Assembly: GCA_021156105.1 (NCBI GenBank)
Contig: JAJNBD010000001.1
Span: 306,817 to 370,816, forward strand
Length of the DNA stretch: 64,000 bases
Direction of reading: 5' to 3'
Source: Gammaproteobacteria bacterium
Lineage (GTDB): Bacteria > Pseudomonadota > Gammaproteobacteria > CAISUE01
Part shown: piece after piece, positions 37,017 to 46,599 of the stretch
How positions within the stretch are numbered: the first letter of the stretch is position 1
How the letters are laid out: each line of letters begins with the position of its first letter
Made by a program: the position numbers and the translations under genes
Notes under the pieces: model-generated
Database searches by the model: none
The model's input: the letters and a program-made list of their open reading frames with translations, nothing else
What the model was told of the DNA's origin: nothing

Positions 37017-39722
37017 TTATGCCAGCTTTTTTTCTTTCGTATTATAAAAACGAAGCAAGGCTTTCTCTAATTCTATAAATAAAAACTGCAGAATTCCATA
37101 AAGTGTAATATAACCCCACCAAGATAAGTTAATCGTTGTCGTACCAAAAAGTTTATGCATCCATGGGAGATAAGTAAATAATAACTGAAAAAATAAAACA
37201 ACAATAACAGCGGCTACTGCAATTTTATTGCCAAAAAATCCTTCCCAATTTAATGCGGAGGCAATAGCCTCTCTGCTGTTAAAAAGGTAAGCAACTTCGC
37301 CTATAACTAAGGCATTAACTGCAACTGTGCGTGCTGTGTCAATGGGTAAGAGGGAGGCGCGTGCCCAAAGATACAGCCCAAAACTGCCTAGCAGCATTAA
37401 AACAGAGACGAATAATACCCGCCAAACTAGCAAAGGAGAAAAAATGGCGCTGTTAGCTTTTCTTGGTGGTCGTGTCATGACATTTTTTTCGGCCGGCTCA
37501 AATGCAAGCGATAAGGCTAAAGTAATGGATGTAATCATATTTACCCAGAGAATCTGCACGGGTGTAATTGGTAGTGTCCATCCTAATAATATTGCTGCCA
37601 TGACCGCTAGCGTTTCACCGCCATTTGTTGGCAGGATAAAAAGAATCGTTTTGCGTAAATTATCATATACTGTTCGCCCTTCTTTTACAGCGGCCACAAT
37701 AGAAGCAAAGTTGTCATCTGTAAGTACAATTTCAGCAGTTTCTTTTGCTACTTCAGTGCCTTTTTTTCCCATAGCGATGCCAACGTTAGCAGACTTAAGT
37801 GCAGGAGCATCATTCACGCCGTCACCTGTCATAGCAACGATATTGCCTTTGTCTTGAAGCGCTTGAACTAATTTTAATTTGTGCTGTGGGGAAGTACGGG
37901 CATAGATATTAACGTCATCAACAATCTGAATAAGTTCAGCGGAAGAGAGCTTATCTAGCTCATTTCCATTTAAAACTTTTTCAGGATGGTGTATACCTAA
38001 TTTCTTAGCAATTGCACTAGCAGTTGCGACATGATCACCGGTAATGAGTTTAACGCAAATGCCAGCTGATTGGCATTCAGCAACAGCCGCAACAGCTTCC
38101 TGCCGTGGAGAGTCAAGTAAACCTAATAATGCTAAAAGAGTTAAACCTTGTTCTACGTCGTTGAGTTGCAAACTATTTTGCCTGCTAGCGCTGGGTTTCA
38201 TTGCAATTGCAATAACCCGTTTACCTTGAGTTGCTAAGCGATCAATTTCGTTTTGCCAGTAATCTCTATCAATTGCTGTTGTCTGTCCATTAATATTCTG
38301 TAAATCGCACATGGTTAAAATTTTTTCTGGCGCGCCTTTAACATACACATAGGCTTGGTCCGCTTGATTATAATGCAAGCTTGCCATGAACTTATGTTCA
38401 GATGCAAAAGGAATAAAGTCAATTAAGGGATAAGATTCTTTTTGACGGGAAATATCTTTTTTTGCTTTTAAACCTAAGCTAAGTAGCGCGCCATCAACAG
38501 GGTTTCCTTGTAAATGCCAGCCAGTATCAGTTTGTGTTAACGTTGCGTCATTACACAAAATAGCCGCTTGAACAACTTGCTGAAGATCAAAAGAACTTTC
38601 TAAAGCAATGCTGTTTTCTCCCACATAAAAATTACCAATATCATTGTATCCAGAACCGCTAACATGAATGTGATGTTGTGTCGTAATAATATCTTGTACT
38701 ACTAATTCATTTAGCGTCAAAGTTCCTGTTTTATCTGTGCAAATAATGTTTACTGAACCCAGCGTTTCTACAGCAGGTAAATGTCTAATAATGGCTTGCC
38801 GCTTGGCCATGCGAGTTACTCCAATAGCTAAAGCAATGGTAATAATTGCTGGTAAGCCTTCTGGAATAGCGGCAACAGCCAAACCAACAGCTGCCATAAA
38901 CATAGTATCTAAAGAGTAACCACGAACAAAACTTCCAAAGACAAAAGTAAAACCTGCAATAATTAAAATAATGGCGGTTAACCAGTGTGAAAAGGTATTT
39001 AACTGTTGCAACATTGGCGTTGTAATAGTGTTAACGTCCTCAAGCATGGCACTAATGCGGCCAACTTCAGTCTTGTTGCCAGTGGCAACGACAATACCCA
39101 TGCCTTTTCCGTAAGTAACTAATGTCCCGGAATAAGCCATGCAATTGCGATCACCTAAACTCGCATTAGTTGCAACTGGCATGATCGTTTTATCAACTGG
39201 CATGGACTCGCCGGTTAAAATCGCTTCCTGAATTTGTAAGCTTTTGCTAGATAGTAAGCGTATGTCGGCAGGTACTTTATCACCTGCGCTTAATAACACA
39301 ATATCACCTGGTACTAGAGACTCGGCTGCTATCGTCATTTGCTTATTATTTCTTATAACTTTGGCATGCAAAGAGAGCATCTGGCGAATCGCATTTAAGG
39401 CTTTTTCTGCTTTTCCTTCTTGGATAGCGCCTATCACGGCATTAATAATAACAACGGCTAAAATAACGCCCATATCAATCCAGTGTTGGAATAGGGCGGT
39501 TGCTACAGAGGCTGCTAATAATACATAAACTAAGACATTATTGAACTGAACGAGGAAGCGCGCTATTAACCCGCGCTGCTTAGCGACACCTAAAGTGTTC
39601 AAGCCATAGGTTTTTAAGCGATTTTCAGCTTCTGCTTGGTCTAGCCCTTCTATTTGGCTTCTAAGCTGCTGCAGTACATCCGTGCTGTCACAAGAATACC
39701 AACAATTTTGCTGAAAGATCAT
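37017..39722 (-). CDS. Cation-transporting P-type ATPase (type II, Ca2+-pump-like)
   Basis: A pump of about 900 residues with all P-type landmarks: TGES in EAILTGESMPVD, the M4 motif AAIPEGLPAIIT, the phosphorylated Asp in ICTDKTGTLTLNE, and the hinge MTGDGVNDAPALKSANVGIAMG. The N-terminal cation-ATPase domain (NRLKTYGLNTLG) and the M4 PEGLP motif put it in the type II group (SERCA/PacL/PMR1-like), so Ca2+ or Mn2+ export is the best guess. Met5 (39722) is preferred because TAGGAACG precedes it; Met1 is at 39734. No regulator adjacent. Confidence 0.9.
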   Translation of the reverse strand: MIFQQNCWYSCDSTDVLQQLRSQIEGLDQAEAENRLKTYGLNTLGVAKQRGLIARFLVQFNNVLVYVLLAASVATALFQHWIDMGVILAVVIINAVIGAIQEGKAEKALNAIRQMLSLHAKVIRNNKQMTIAAESLVPGDIVLLSAGDKVPADIRLLSSKSLQIQEAILTGESMPVDKTIMPVATNASLGDRNCMAYSGTLVTYGKGMGIVVATGNKTEVGRISAMLEDVNTITTPMLQQLNTFSHWLTAIILIIAGFTFVFGSFVRGYSLDTMFMAAVGLAVAAIPEGLPAIITIALAIGVTRMAKRQAIIRHLPAVETLGSVNIICTDKTGTLTLNELVVQDIITTQHHIHVSGSGYNDIGNFYVGENSIALESSFDLQQVVQAAILCNDATLTQTDTGWHLQGNPVDGALLSLGLKAKKDISRQKESYPLIDFIPFASEHKFMASLHYNQADQAYVYVKGAPEKILTMCDLQNINGQTTAIDRDYWQNEIDRLATQGKRVIAIAMKPSASRQNSLQLNDVEQGLTLLALLGLLDSPRQEAVAAVAECQSAGICVKLITGDHVATASAIAKKLGIHHPEKVLNGNELDKLSSAELIQIVDDVNIYARTSPQHKLKLVQALQDKGNIVAMTGDGVNDAPALKSANVGIAMGKKGTEVAKETAEIVLTDDNFASIVAAVKEGRTVYDNLRKTILFILPTNGGETLAVMAAILLGWTLPITPVQILWVNMITSITLALSLAFEPAEKNVMTRPPRKANSAIFSPLLVWRVLFVSVLMLLGSFGLYLWARASLLPIDTARTVAVNALVIGEVAYLFNSREAIASALNWEGFFGNKIAVAAVIVVLFFQLLFTYLPWMHKLFGTTTINLSWWGYITLYGILQFLFIELEKALLRFYNTKEKKLA

Positions 39723-39917
39723 CGTTCCTACCATGAGTTTTAAAAAGCTTATTAGATAATATTGAAGTAATTTACCTTTTTTAGCAATGTCTCAAGTTAA
39801 GGTATAATGGCTTCATGTCTTTGGCTTTATAAATTATCCCCTTGAGGAAACAATATTTCTGTACAGTTTGTGCCTCCTCATGGAATATTATTTAATTTAT
39901 TTTTTTGCAAACGACCA

Positions 39918-40460
39918 ATGAAAGTAAAAACATCCTTATTTGGACTTATTTTAGGCGCAATTTTTTTATCTCATCTTGCCTATGCGCAGCATTTTACCTT
40001 TTGGGGTATGCCTCATCCACATCATCATTATGGTTTCCATAAATTGCGGGATTTACCACTGGTAAGGTTTGTTAAAGATAGAGTTGTCTTAGGCAATAAA
40101 CGCCAAGAGGCGCCTGTCGTATATGAGATCTATAATAAAGATCAAAAAGATGTTCAAATAAATACAGCTAAAATTAATGGCGCTACTCAAATTGACTATA
40201 AATTAAATTTGCAAGCCAGGGATTTTGCTGCGTTTTATCTGGCTGAACACCGCTTAGATTTTGTTTGCCATCAAGAATTGAGGGATAAAGCAAGAAAAGT
40301 CCCTTGTGAAGAGGTGCTTGATGTCCGTGCCGTACAAGCGGTATCTCCTGCAGCAACCCAGGCAAGTGGCTGGATAAGTGCGAATGTATCACAGGATAAT
40401 ATGTGCCAGCACGTGTATGATACGCTACAAAAAGATTGTAAGCGTTTTTATGTTGCTTAA
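39918..40460 (+). CDS. Secreted His-rich protein of unknown function
   Basis: From Met at 39918 the protein MKVKTSLFGLILGAIFLSHL begins with a signal peptide (cleavage after AYA, near residue 23). The mature N-terminus is His-rich (FWGMPHPHHHYGFHK), a possible metal-binding stretch. Four Cys occur in the second half. About 180 residues. The open frame extends 16 codons upstream but that would bury the signal peptide. It ends 18 bases from the convergent 40479-42167 gene. No family recognised. Confidence 0.65.
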   Translation: MKVKTSLFGLILGAIFLSHLAYAQHFTFWGMPHPHHHYGFHKLRDLPLVRFVKDRVVLGNKRQEAPVVYEIYNKDQKDVQINTAKINGATQIDYKLNLQARDFAAFYLAEHRLDFVCHQELRDKARKVPCEEVLDVRAVQAVSPAATQASGWISANVSQDNMCQHVYDTLQKDCKRFYVA

Positions 40461-40478
40461 GTTGATCGTCATAAAGCG

Positions 40479-42167
40479 TTACCCGGCAGCTGCGCGTGCG
40501 CTTGTTCGGGGAGCTTCTGCTGCCTTGGCCGTTTGAGGTTCACAATGTATTGAACTAAAAATAGTACCTGAAATGCTGCCGATAAGTTGAGCAGCTGAAG
40601 CTTTGTCAGTGCTGTTAGTACTTGTTGCTGTTTCCGTTGTGATAGCAGGCTTTCTTGCTTTTAGCAGCAATTGTGCTTCATATAAATAAACTAGAGAGGT
40701 AAAGCCTGTTAAGTCTGGATAGGTTTTATCAAACAGACTTCTTCTAGCATAAACGGCTTGGCGTTCTTCAAAAGGTTCTTGTACAAAGCTTAAGTTTAAG
40801 ATTGGCATGATTTCTTTGCGAAAAAACATTCTATTACTTGCTAATAGTTCTCGATTAGCTTTTTTTCTGCTGAGAAAACCATGAAGGAAATTAGCCTTCA
40901 TATTTTGTGGTGATTCCTCAAGGGCTTTTTTAAACGCTTCAAAATTTGCATAATCCGCGGGGGCATGGCCAGCTAAAGCCTGCTGTTGCATTTCATCTAG
41001 TCGACCACGGTATTTGGGGGTGGCAGGCTGTCCTGTCATCCATGCAACAAATCTATTCCAACCATTTTTTATTCTACCAAAAAAACTTAAATCATTTGCA
41101 GTCGTATGTACCGTTAATACGTAGCTAGAAATCTTGTTTCTCGCATCATCTTCAGGGATTTTATTCACTAAATTGACAACATCTTGACCCGAAAAATCTT
41201 TTGCAGATCCCATAAATTTTGGGTGAGAAAGAAATTTTCCAACAGTCTGAGTTGAGACAACAGTTTGTACTGTCGCTGCTTGTTGAGGTGTTGGTTCTTG
41301 AGCTGCTAAAGCACGTCTGAGCTCATTTTGTTGGCAAGGTTCTAATGATGAAAAATTACTAAGCAGTGTATTAATTGAGCTCGCGGCTAATGTTGGCGTA
41401 TCTTTAAAGATAGCAAGGTAAGCGACAGGCGAAAAGTTTGTAGCATTCTGCGCGGCTAACATAGTTAATGCTTGATCTAATACTTCCAGGTGCCTTACAT
41501 TCATAGGCTTTGCTAAATTAATAATCATATATTGCAGATTCTCACCCAGTTGCTGTTTTAATTTCTGAAAGCCTTTAGGATCATCTTTAAATGCATAGCG
41601 GCGTAAAACTTCAGCAACAGTAACTTTGCTTGATAGTGCCTTGGAAAATGCGCTGGTGGCTTTATGAATGATTTCGCTTACTCGTTGTTCCCGTGCTTCA
41701 TATTCAGCTTGTTGGCCAGTCTTTTCAATAATAAATTTTTTAGCAGTAGTATTGCCTTTGGCAAAGCTTGCTAATTTATTTCGTTCTGTTTGCGAAAGAT
41801 TCTTGACAAAATCAAATAAAGGAATTAATTGTTGAATATTAAGCTGATGAGGTTTTAAGCCTGGCTTAAGCGTGGCCTGAAATGCTGCGGTTTCAAACAC
41901 CGCTCTTAATTTTGCTAGTTTTTGATTTAAAATTTTTCGAAGATCCTCTTGAAGTACCCCTAGTGTAACTTGTTCTTTTGCTGTTATCTTTGCTTCCTGA
42001 CATGCATCAAAACTGTTAATTTTACTCATGTATAAAAAAGCTTCGAGGTTTACTAGAAAATACTTAATAGTTTCTAAGTATTGGTTTTCTTCTATTGAGT
42101 TATCAAATTGGCCAGCATGGCGTTGGATTTCTAAAGCAGCTTGTTCTGGCAATGTAAGAATTTTCAT
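40479..42167 (-). CDS. Large helical protein of unknown function, PmrA-box effector candidate
   Basis: A 562-residue protein, mostly helical and soluble, with no recognised domain. It begins MKILTLPEQAALEIQRHAGQ and has a low-complexity Ala/Thr/Ser-rich C-terminus (about 510-562) such as often carries type IV secretion signals. No signal peptide. AAGGGGCTTATC gives a good ribosome site. A PmrA-type box plus -10 lies upstream (42202-42235), the third in this window and in the same orientation as the others; this is the main reason to call it an effector candidate. Confidence 0.65.
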   Translation of the reverse strand: MKILTLPEQAALEIQRHAGQFDNSIEENQYLETIKYFLVNLEAFLYMSKINSFDACQEAKITAKEQVTLGVLQEDLRKILNQKLAKLRAVFETAAFQATLKPGLKPHQLNIQQLIPLFDFVKNLSQTERNKLASFAKGNTTAKKFIIEKTGQQAEYEAREQRVSEIIHKATSAFSKALSSKVTVAEVLRRYAFKDDPKGFQKLKQQLGENLQYMIINLAKPMNVRHLEVLDQALTMLAAQNATNFSPVAYLAIFKDTPTLAASSINTLLSNFSSLEPCQQNELRRALAAQEPTPQQAATVQTVVSTQTVGKFLSHPKFMGSAKDFSGQDVVNLVNKIPEDDARNKISSYVLTVHTTANDLSFFGRIKNGWNRFVAWMTGQPATPKYRGRLDEMQQQALAGHAPADYANFEAFKKALEESPQNMKANFLHGFLSRKKANRELLASNRMFFRKEIMPILNLSFVQEPFEERQAVYARRSLFDKTYPDLTGFTSLVYLYEAQLLLKARKPAITTETATSTNSTDKASAAQLIGSISGTIFSSIHCEPQTAKAAEAPRTSARAAAG

Positions 42168-42201
42168 GATAAGCCCCTTAGTTTTATTGTTCCTTGATTA
42201 C

Positions 42202-42235
42202 ATCCTAATACTCTAATCCTTAAGAAATGCTTAAG
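42202..42235 (-). promoter_or_regulatory. PmrA-type box and -10 element upstream of the 562-residue gene
   Basis: On the minus strand 42235-42216 reads CTTAAGCAT-TT-CTTAAGGAT, an 11-bp-period tandem box. Eleven nt on lies TAGGAT (42207-42202), a 4/6 match to the -10 hexamer, 34 bases before the ATG. Spacing and orientation are the same as at the two other sites. Confidence 0.62.
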
Positions 42236-42307
42236 AATAAGCAAAGTTGACTAGGAATATAGTTTCAGTTAGGATAATTAGAGCAGTTATTTTTACTTTT
42301 TAAATAA

Positions 42308-42412
42308 CTGATTGGGAGATGACATTCCTCCTATTCAAACCGCTCATTGAGCTGATGATGTCTACAGGTTTCCTTTGGTGTGTGAAGGAAGCGTGTAGTG
42401 CGCCCAAATCAG
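42308..42412 (+). ncRNA. Candidate structured RNA element
   Basis: In the 340-base gap 42168-42507, four pairings could form one branched fold: an outer stem CTGATTGGG (42308-42316) with CCCAAATCAG (42403-42412), a small GCTCA/TGAGC hairpin (42342-42352), and a long hairpin CTACA (42362-42366) with TGTAG (42394-42398) that contains TTCCTT/AAGGAA (42370-42375 and 42385-42390). No open frame covers it. It may be a leader of the 42508 gene or a separate RNA. I could not match it to any RNA family I know. Confidence 0.35.
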
Positions 42413-42507
42413 CTATCTATATTCTTCTTACCTACCAAGCGAACCTTTCAAAACTAACTGTTTTTCTTTTTTAAGAAAATTTATCGTTAATACTGGGAGA
42501 ACGCTCT

Positions 42508-45444
42508 ATGATATTTAAGAAAAGTTGTTTATATGCTTTGTTGGCCGTGTCTGGCGTTGGTCTTATAAAAAATTGTTTTGCTGGCGATATTCCTGATTAT
42601 GATCCGGAAATAACAACGATTGTCGATAAGCGGCAAACCGCTAATACAATTAATCTGGTTGTGCGTGGCAATCTTCCGCTTGAGATTTGTTCTAATGGCA
42701 ATCGGTGTTTTGCTACCGAAAAATTTTTTTCGGCTGTTACCAATGCAATGACTAAGCAAGGTTTAGCTGAATATACAAGTTTAATTGCAAGCGATAAAGT
42801 TCATTTAATTGTCATTGATTTAATGGGGACAGATGATTCATGGGAGCCAGAGCTTGTGAAAGAAGAATGGGCTTCCGTGACCGGAGTCATACCTAATTCT
42901 GAAATTTTAAAAGCAATCGCTAATCATGTTGACTTTGATCATGATATGCAATGGCCAATAACGAGTATGCAACCTAAAAACCAATTTGTGCCATGGCCAA
43001 TTCGGTGGAATCAGTCTGCTGTTACTGAGAGTTCAGTGATTAATAATCTTAAGGGTGATGACTTAAAATCTTTTAAACTTAATCAACTTAAAGAATTAGT
43101 AAGTCATATTGCTGATCAGGTAAACCAAGAATACCAAGACAAAGATGGTAAAGTTATTCCAACGCTAATTTATTTTCACTGCTCACATGGGTTAGATCGT
43201 ACTGGTGCAGTTGCAGTGTCTTATCTAAATAGCGTTTTCTATCAAGCGGCTAACGAACCACAAGCCGAGTTTAAAGGTCCTAAAAATGATATTTTTCATT
43301 TTGCTTATAAATATGGTGCAAGTATTTTTGAGGATGGGAAAAAAGTACTGCATGCACCCGATCAAAATGAAATTAATAATGCTGGATGGTATTGCATTGA
43401 TAATGGACAAGGTAGTACTTGTACCACAAATAATTTGGATGCGAAGCAAGATGCGCCGGAAGATAACCCATGGGAACAATATCGTTTTAATAATGGAGAT
43501 AAAAAAATTTTTCATTGGATATCAACCCATTACTGGTTTTTGAAGGAGGCAGATTTTCCAAATATCGGACAAGTAACTTTAAAAGATGAAAACTTAAAAC
43601 CTTTATTAGATAAGCAGGGTAATCCTATTGTTGTGCGAGGTGATGTGAAAACTTGTACAGGTAACGATGATAAAGATAAAAATAATTTTTATTGCCGTTT
43701 GGTTAAGGAGGGTAGCGGTGTAACAGCAAAAGGAGATGTTATTAATTTAGCGGCCGATTTCAAAAAAGATTACAGTAAAGCAAAGTTTGAGGTGTTAGAT
43801 GCTAATAAGTTCCCTTATGGTAAAGGCAGTAAAGATAATCCTATTTACCCGCTTAGGTCTGTTGCTATTAATGACCCCGCCATTCCATTTGGTACCATCA
43901 TTTATTTGCCAGCCTTCGATGGTTTAATGGTTAATGGTGTTAAGCTTGATGGCTATTTTAGTGTGGACGATGATAGTTGGTCATTTGAGAATCAGCATAT
44001 TGATATCTTTGATGGTTTCCATGATAACTATGATATTTTGATACCACAATTAAAAGCACGCGGTGTGGAAGATGATAAAACTAAAATTGAAATTGATGTT
44101 TGTGGAACTAGCGCAGAATGCTTAAGCCATATTAAGCCTTACAATTTCAATCCAACACAAGGAACTGGAAATTTAGCGATTAGCGCTCTGCCAGATAAGC
44201 CAGATGGGGTAACTGCCGAAATAATTGATGCCACACTAACTGATGCAAATCAAAATATTCAGCCACTGCAATTAGCTTGGGGAAAAACATTTAATTTGTC
44301 TAAACTCAAGGTAGGCTCCTATACTATTAATGCTAAACCTATTTCAACTGGCGGCGATGATGTGACCACTTATACGCTGTTATTTCAACAAGCAAAGAAT
44401 AGTGATGGCTATAACTTTTTACTTACCAAAGATCAAACGACGAATCTGCAACCAACGCTAAGTGCATCTATTGCAAGCTTAGTACATCTAAATGTCCAAG
44501 GTTTACCGCAGGCTAGCAATGATATTCAACAGACACTAACTTTTAAAGAAGGAGACAGAATAGTCCAGCAATTTAAGATCAGCAATGGCACTTCACAAGC
44601 ACTGCATTTACCTGACGGCCATACTTATGGTATTACTGCATCAACGCCCAGTGGTTATCAGGTGAGCGTTTCACCAACAAGTATTGTCATGCAACAAAAG
44701 AAATATCCCACTATAGTTGTGAATTATCAAGCTGCACAAAAGCAGCAGTGTAGTGTAAATTTTGGCTTGGATAAAGTTGTTATGGCAAATAAAGATCATG
44801 TTTTTGGTGTTGTTACGGCAAGCATTAATGCAAGTGGCTTTTCTTTGCCATTACAGCTTAATATTAAAACTCATCATTATGATCAAGTCATGGCACCTCA
44901 AGGTTGGAATGGGCAATTAGCAGAAGATGGTTATAGTATTCAAGGTGTAATTCAGAATCCTGCCAAAATTTCATTTCAAGGAGAAATTTATAATCACCAA
45001 AAATCAGGTGGGGATTTGTTAAAAGGAAATATTTCCTGGTTTATGCCCAATATAAGCAATAATGATGATGTGAGTATTAATGGTACGACTTGTAAAGTTA
45101 CGCTGCCCAATGATCAATACTCGCAATGTATGGTAAATTTTAAACAACCACAAACCTGGCAAGACAATGGTAAAAGTTATGCGAATATTCATTTTATGGT
45201 GGATGCAAAAACGCCTGATCCTAACTTAAACATTAGTTGGATTAATAATGATTATCTTAGTTTAGCGCAGAATGAAAATTGGACAGCTTCCTTCAAGAAC
45301 CACACGCTAAATGGAGTGGCGGCGGCAGCTGGAAATCATTTTAAAGGTGACTACAGTGTAACTGTTGCAACTAACAATCCCAATAACGTTATACCTAATA
45401 ACGTCATTATTAATGGTCAAGATTGTGTGGTACAGCATCAATAA
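42508..45444 (+). CDS. Secreted multidomain protein: tyrosine-phosphatase-like and 3D domains
   Basis: The 978-residue protein has a signal peptide (MIFKKSCLYALLAVSGVGLI..., cleavage near AGD at 25-27). A PTP/DSP active-site loop HCSHGLDRTG (C225, R231; pattern HCxxGxxRT) marks a phosphotyrosine or phosphoinositide phosphatase. At about 440-505 lies a 3D-domain-like segment: RSVAINDPAIPFGTIIYLP, DGYFSVDDDSW, HIDIFDGF; in MltA-like enzymes this barrel holds catalytic Asp residues. The C-terminal 400 residues are beta-rich repeats with Cys pairs, perhaps carbohydrate-binding. This is likely a type II-secreted exoenzyme acting outside the cell or in the host vacuole. GGGAGAACGCTCT precedes the ATG. 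Confidence 0.75.
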   Translation: MIFKKSCLYALLAVSGVGLIKNCFAGDIPDYDPEITTIVDKRQTANTINLVVRGNLPLEICSNGNRCFATEKFFSAVTNAMTKQGLAEYTSLIASDKVHLIVIDLMGTDDSWEPELVKEEWASVTGVIPNSEILKAIANHVDFDHDMQWPITSMQPKNQFVPWPIRWNQSAVTESSVINNLKGDDLKSFKLNQLKELVSHIADQVNQEYQDKDGKVIPTLIYFHCSHGLDRTGAVAVSYLNSVFYQAANEPQAEFKGPKNDIFHFAYKYGASIFEDGKKVLHAPDQNEINNAGWYCIDNGQGSTCTTNNLDAKQDAPEDNPWEQYRFNNGDKKIFHWISTHYWFLKEADFPNIGQVTLKDENLKPLLDKQGNPIVVRGDVKTCTGNDDKDKNNFYCRLVKEGSGVTAKGDVINLAADFKKDYSKAKFEVLDANKFPYGKGSKDNPIYPLRSVAINDPAIPFGTIIYLPAFDGLMVNGVKLDGYFSVDDDSWSFENQHIDIFDGFHDNYDILIPQLKARGVEDDKTKIEIDVCGTSAECLSHIKPYNFNPTQGTGNLAISALPDKPDGVTAEIIDATLTDANQNIQPLQLAWGKTFNLSKLKVGSYTINAKPISTGGDDVTTYTLLFQQAKNSDGYNFLLTKDQTTNLQPTLSASIASLVHLNVQGLPQASNDIQQTLTFKEGDRIVQQFKISNGTSQALHLPDGHTYGITASTPSGYQVSVSPTSIVMQQKKYPTIVVNYQAAQKQQCSVNFGLDKVVMANKDHVFGVVTASINASGFSLPLQLNIKTHHYDQVMAPQGWNGQLAEDGYSIQGVIQNPAKISFQGEIYNHQKSGGDLLKGNISWFMPNISNNDDVSINGTTCKVTLPNDQYSQCMVNFKQPQTWQDNGKSYANIHFMVDAKTPDPNLNISWINNDYLSLAQNENWTASFKNHTLNGVAAAAGNHFKGDYSVTVATNNPNNVIPNNVIINGQDCVVQHQ

Positions 45445-45448
45445 AATA

Positions 45449-45472
45449 AAAGGGCCTCTGCAGAGGCCCTTT
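45449..45472. terminator. Perfect palindromic terminator between convergent genes
   Basis: AAAGGGCCTCTG (45449-45460) is followed at once by its exact complement CAGAGGCCCTTT (45461-45472). A-rich sequence precedes it and TTTGC follows, so it can serve both the exoprotein gene and the leftward MscS gene. Confidence 0.8.
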
Positions 45473-45479
45473 GCTTAAA

Positions 45480-46544
45480 CTATTGGCTCTTTTGATCAAG
45501 CTGAGGAATTTCAATCGTTTGTGTTGGAAAGGCAAAATCTGCGCCAGCTTGTTTGACGCACTGAGCAACCTGCAATAAAAACTTATGCTGTAGCTCAACG
45601 AAGGCTTCACTGGATATTTGTTTGGTAAAAGCTTGGACTTTGATGTTGATACTGCTAGCAGCAAGCTCTTGCAGTTTTGCAAAATAAGTTAATTCACTGT
45701 CAATTTCATCATTTGCAGATAAAGCAGTTAGAATATTTTGGCAAACGGTGTCAACAACGGCGAGATCTGAATAGCGAAGCCCAATAATATACAGCAAACG
45801 GCGATGGGTTCGCTTACTCACATTCTCAAGCGAAATGGTTGAAAAGATGCTGTTAGGAACAAATAAAAGCCGTCGGTCTAAGCGGCGTATAACTGTTAAG
45901 CGCCAACCAATTTTTTCAACAACACCTTCAATGTCTTTATCAGGTGAACTAATCCAGTCACCAACGGTGAAAGGCCTGTCCGCATAAATAAGTAGGCCAC
46001 CAAAAAAATTGGCTAATAAATCTTTTGCAGCTAAACCCACAATTAATGCGCCCATACCGCCAAAGGCAAGCAGGCCAGAGATAGGAATGCCACTGGCTTG
46101 CAGTAAAGCGATTATGCCAACGCAGATAATAACAACACGAATAAATCTGCTAAACGAGAGCAGCTTGGCTTTATCGTAAATTTCTATAATTTTATAATTC
46201 TGTGTGGTTACTCTTTGCTCAAAAAAATTAACGTATCGCCAGAGAAACAAAAGTAAGCAGAGAATTAAAATAAAATCTCGCGCATGCATGCCAATCAGAT
46301 CAAGAGAGAAAAGAGAGTTTTTTGCTGAAAAGATTTCAATCGCATAAGTTATGCCATATGTCCAAACTAGTAATTGTGCAGGTGCAAAAGCGGCTTTTAG
46401 TGCAATATCATCCCAGGCTCGCTCGGTTCGAGCGAGTTTAGGGTAACAATAACGAAAAATAAAAAATAAGAAGATGCTTATGATTCCGGCGACAAGCAAA
46501 GATAAAAAACTATACAACAAAGCTTGATGACTAGAAAAGTTCAT
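45480..46544 (-). CDS. Small-conductance mechanosensitive channel, MscS family
   Basis: The 354-residue membrane protein has four to five N-terminal hydrophobic segments and the MscS core: a Gly/Ala-rich pore helix LLAFGGMGALIVGLAAKDLL, followed by the beta domain ADRPFTVGDWISSP and VVEKIGWRLTVIRRLDRRL with VPNSIFSTISLENVSKR. MscS channels release solutes on sudden osmotic downshock. It is somewhat longer than E. coli MscS because of extra N-terminal helices. No operon partners. Confidence 0.92.
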   Translation of the reverse strand: MNFSSHQALLYSFLSLLVAGIISIFLFFIFRYCYPKLARTERAWDDIALKAAFAPAQLLVWTYGITYAIEIFSAKNSLFSLDLIGMHARDFILILCLLLFLWRYVNFFEQRVTTQNYKIIEIYDKAKLLSFSRFIRVVIICVGIIALLQASGIPISGLLAFGGMGALIVGLAAKDLLANFFGGLLIYADRPFTVGDWISSPDKDIEGVVEKIGWRLTVIRRLDRRLLFVPNSIFSTISLENVSKRTHRRLLYIIGLRYSDLAVVDTVCQNILTALSANDEIDSELTYFAKLQELAASSINIKVQAFTKQISSEAFVELQHKFLLQVAQCVKQAGADFAFPTQTIEIPQLDQKSQ

Positions 46545-46599
46545 GGTTATTAAGAAAAGATGAAGAATGTTTCTTATTATAGCATCTACGCCTCTTAGC

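Noticed and set aside
42300..42425. Known riboswitch, SRP RNA or 6S RNA
   Set aside because: The conserved cores of these families (for example GGAAGGAAGCAGCC of SRP RNA) are not present; only generic pairings remain.
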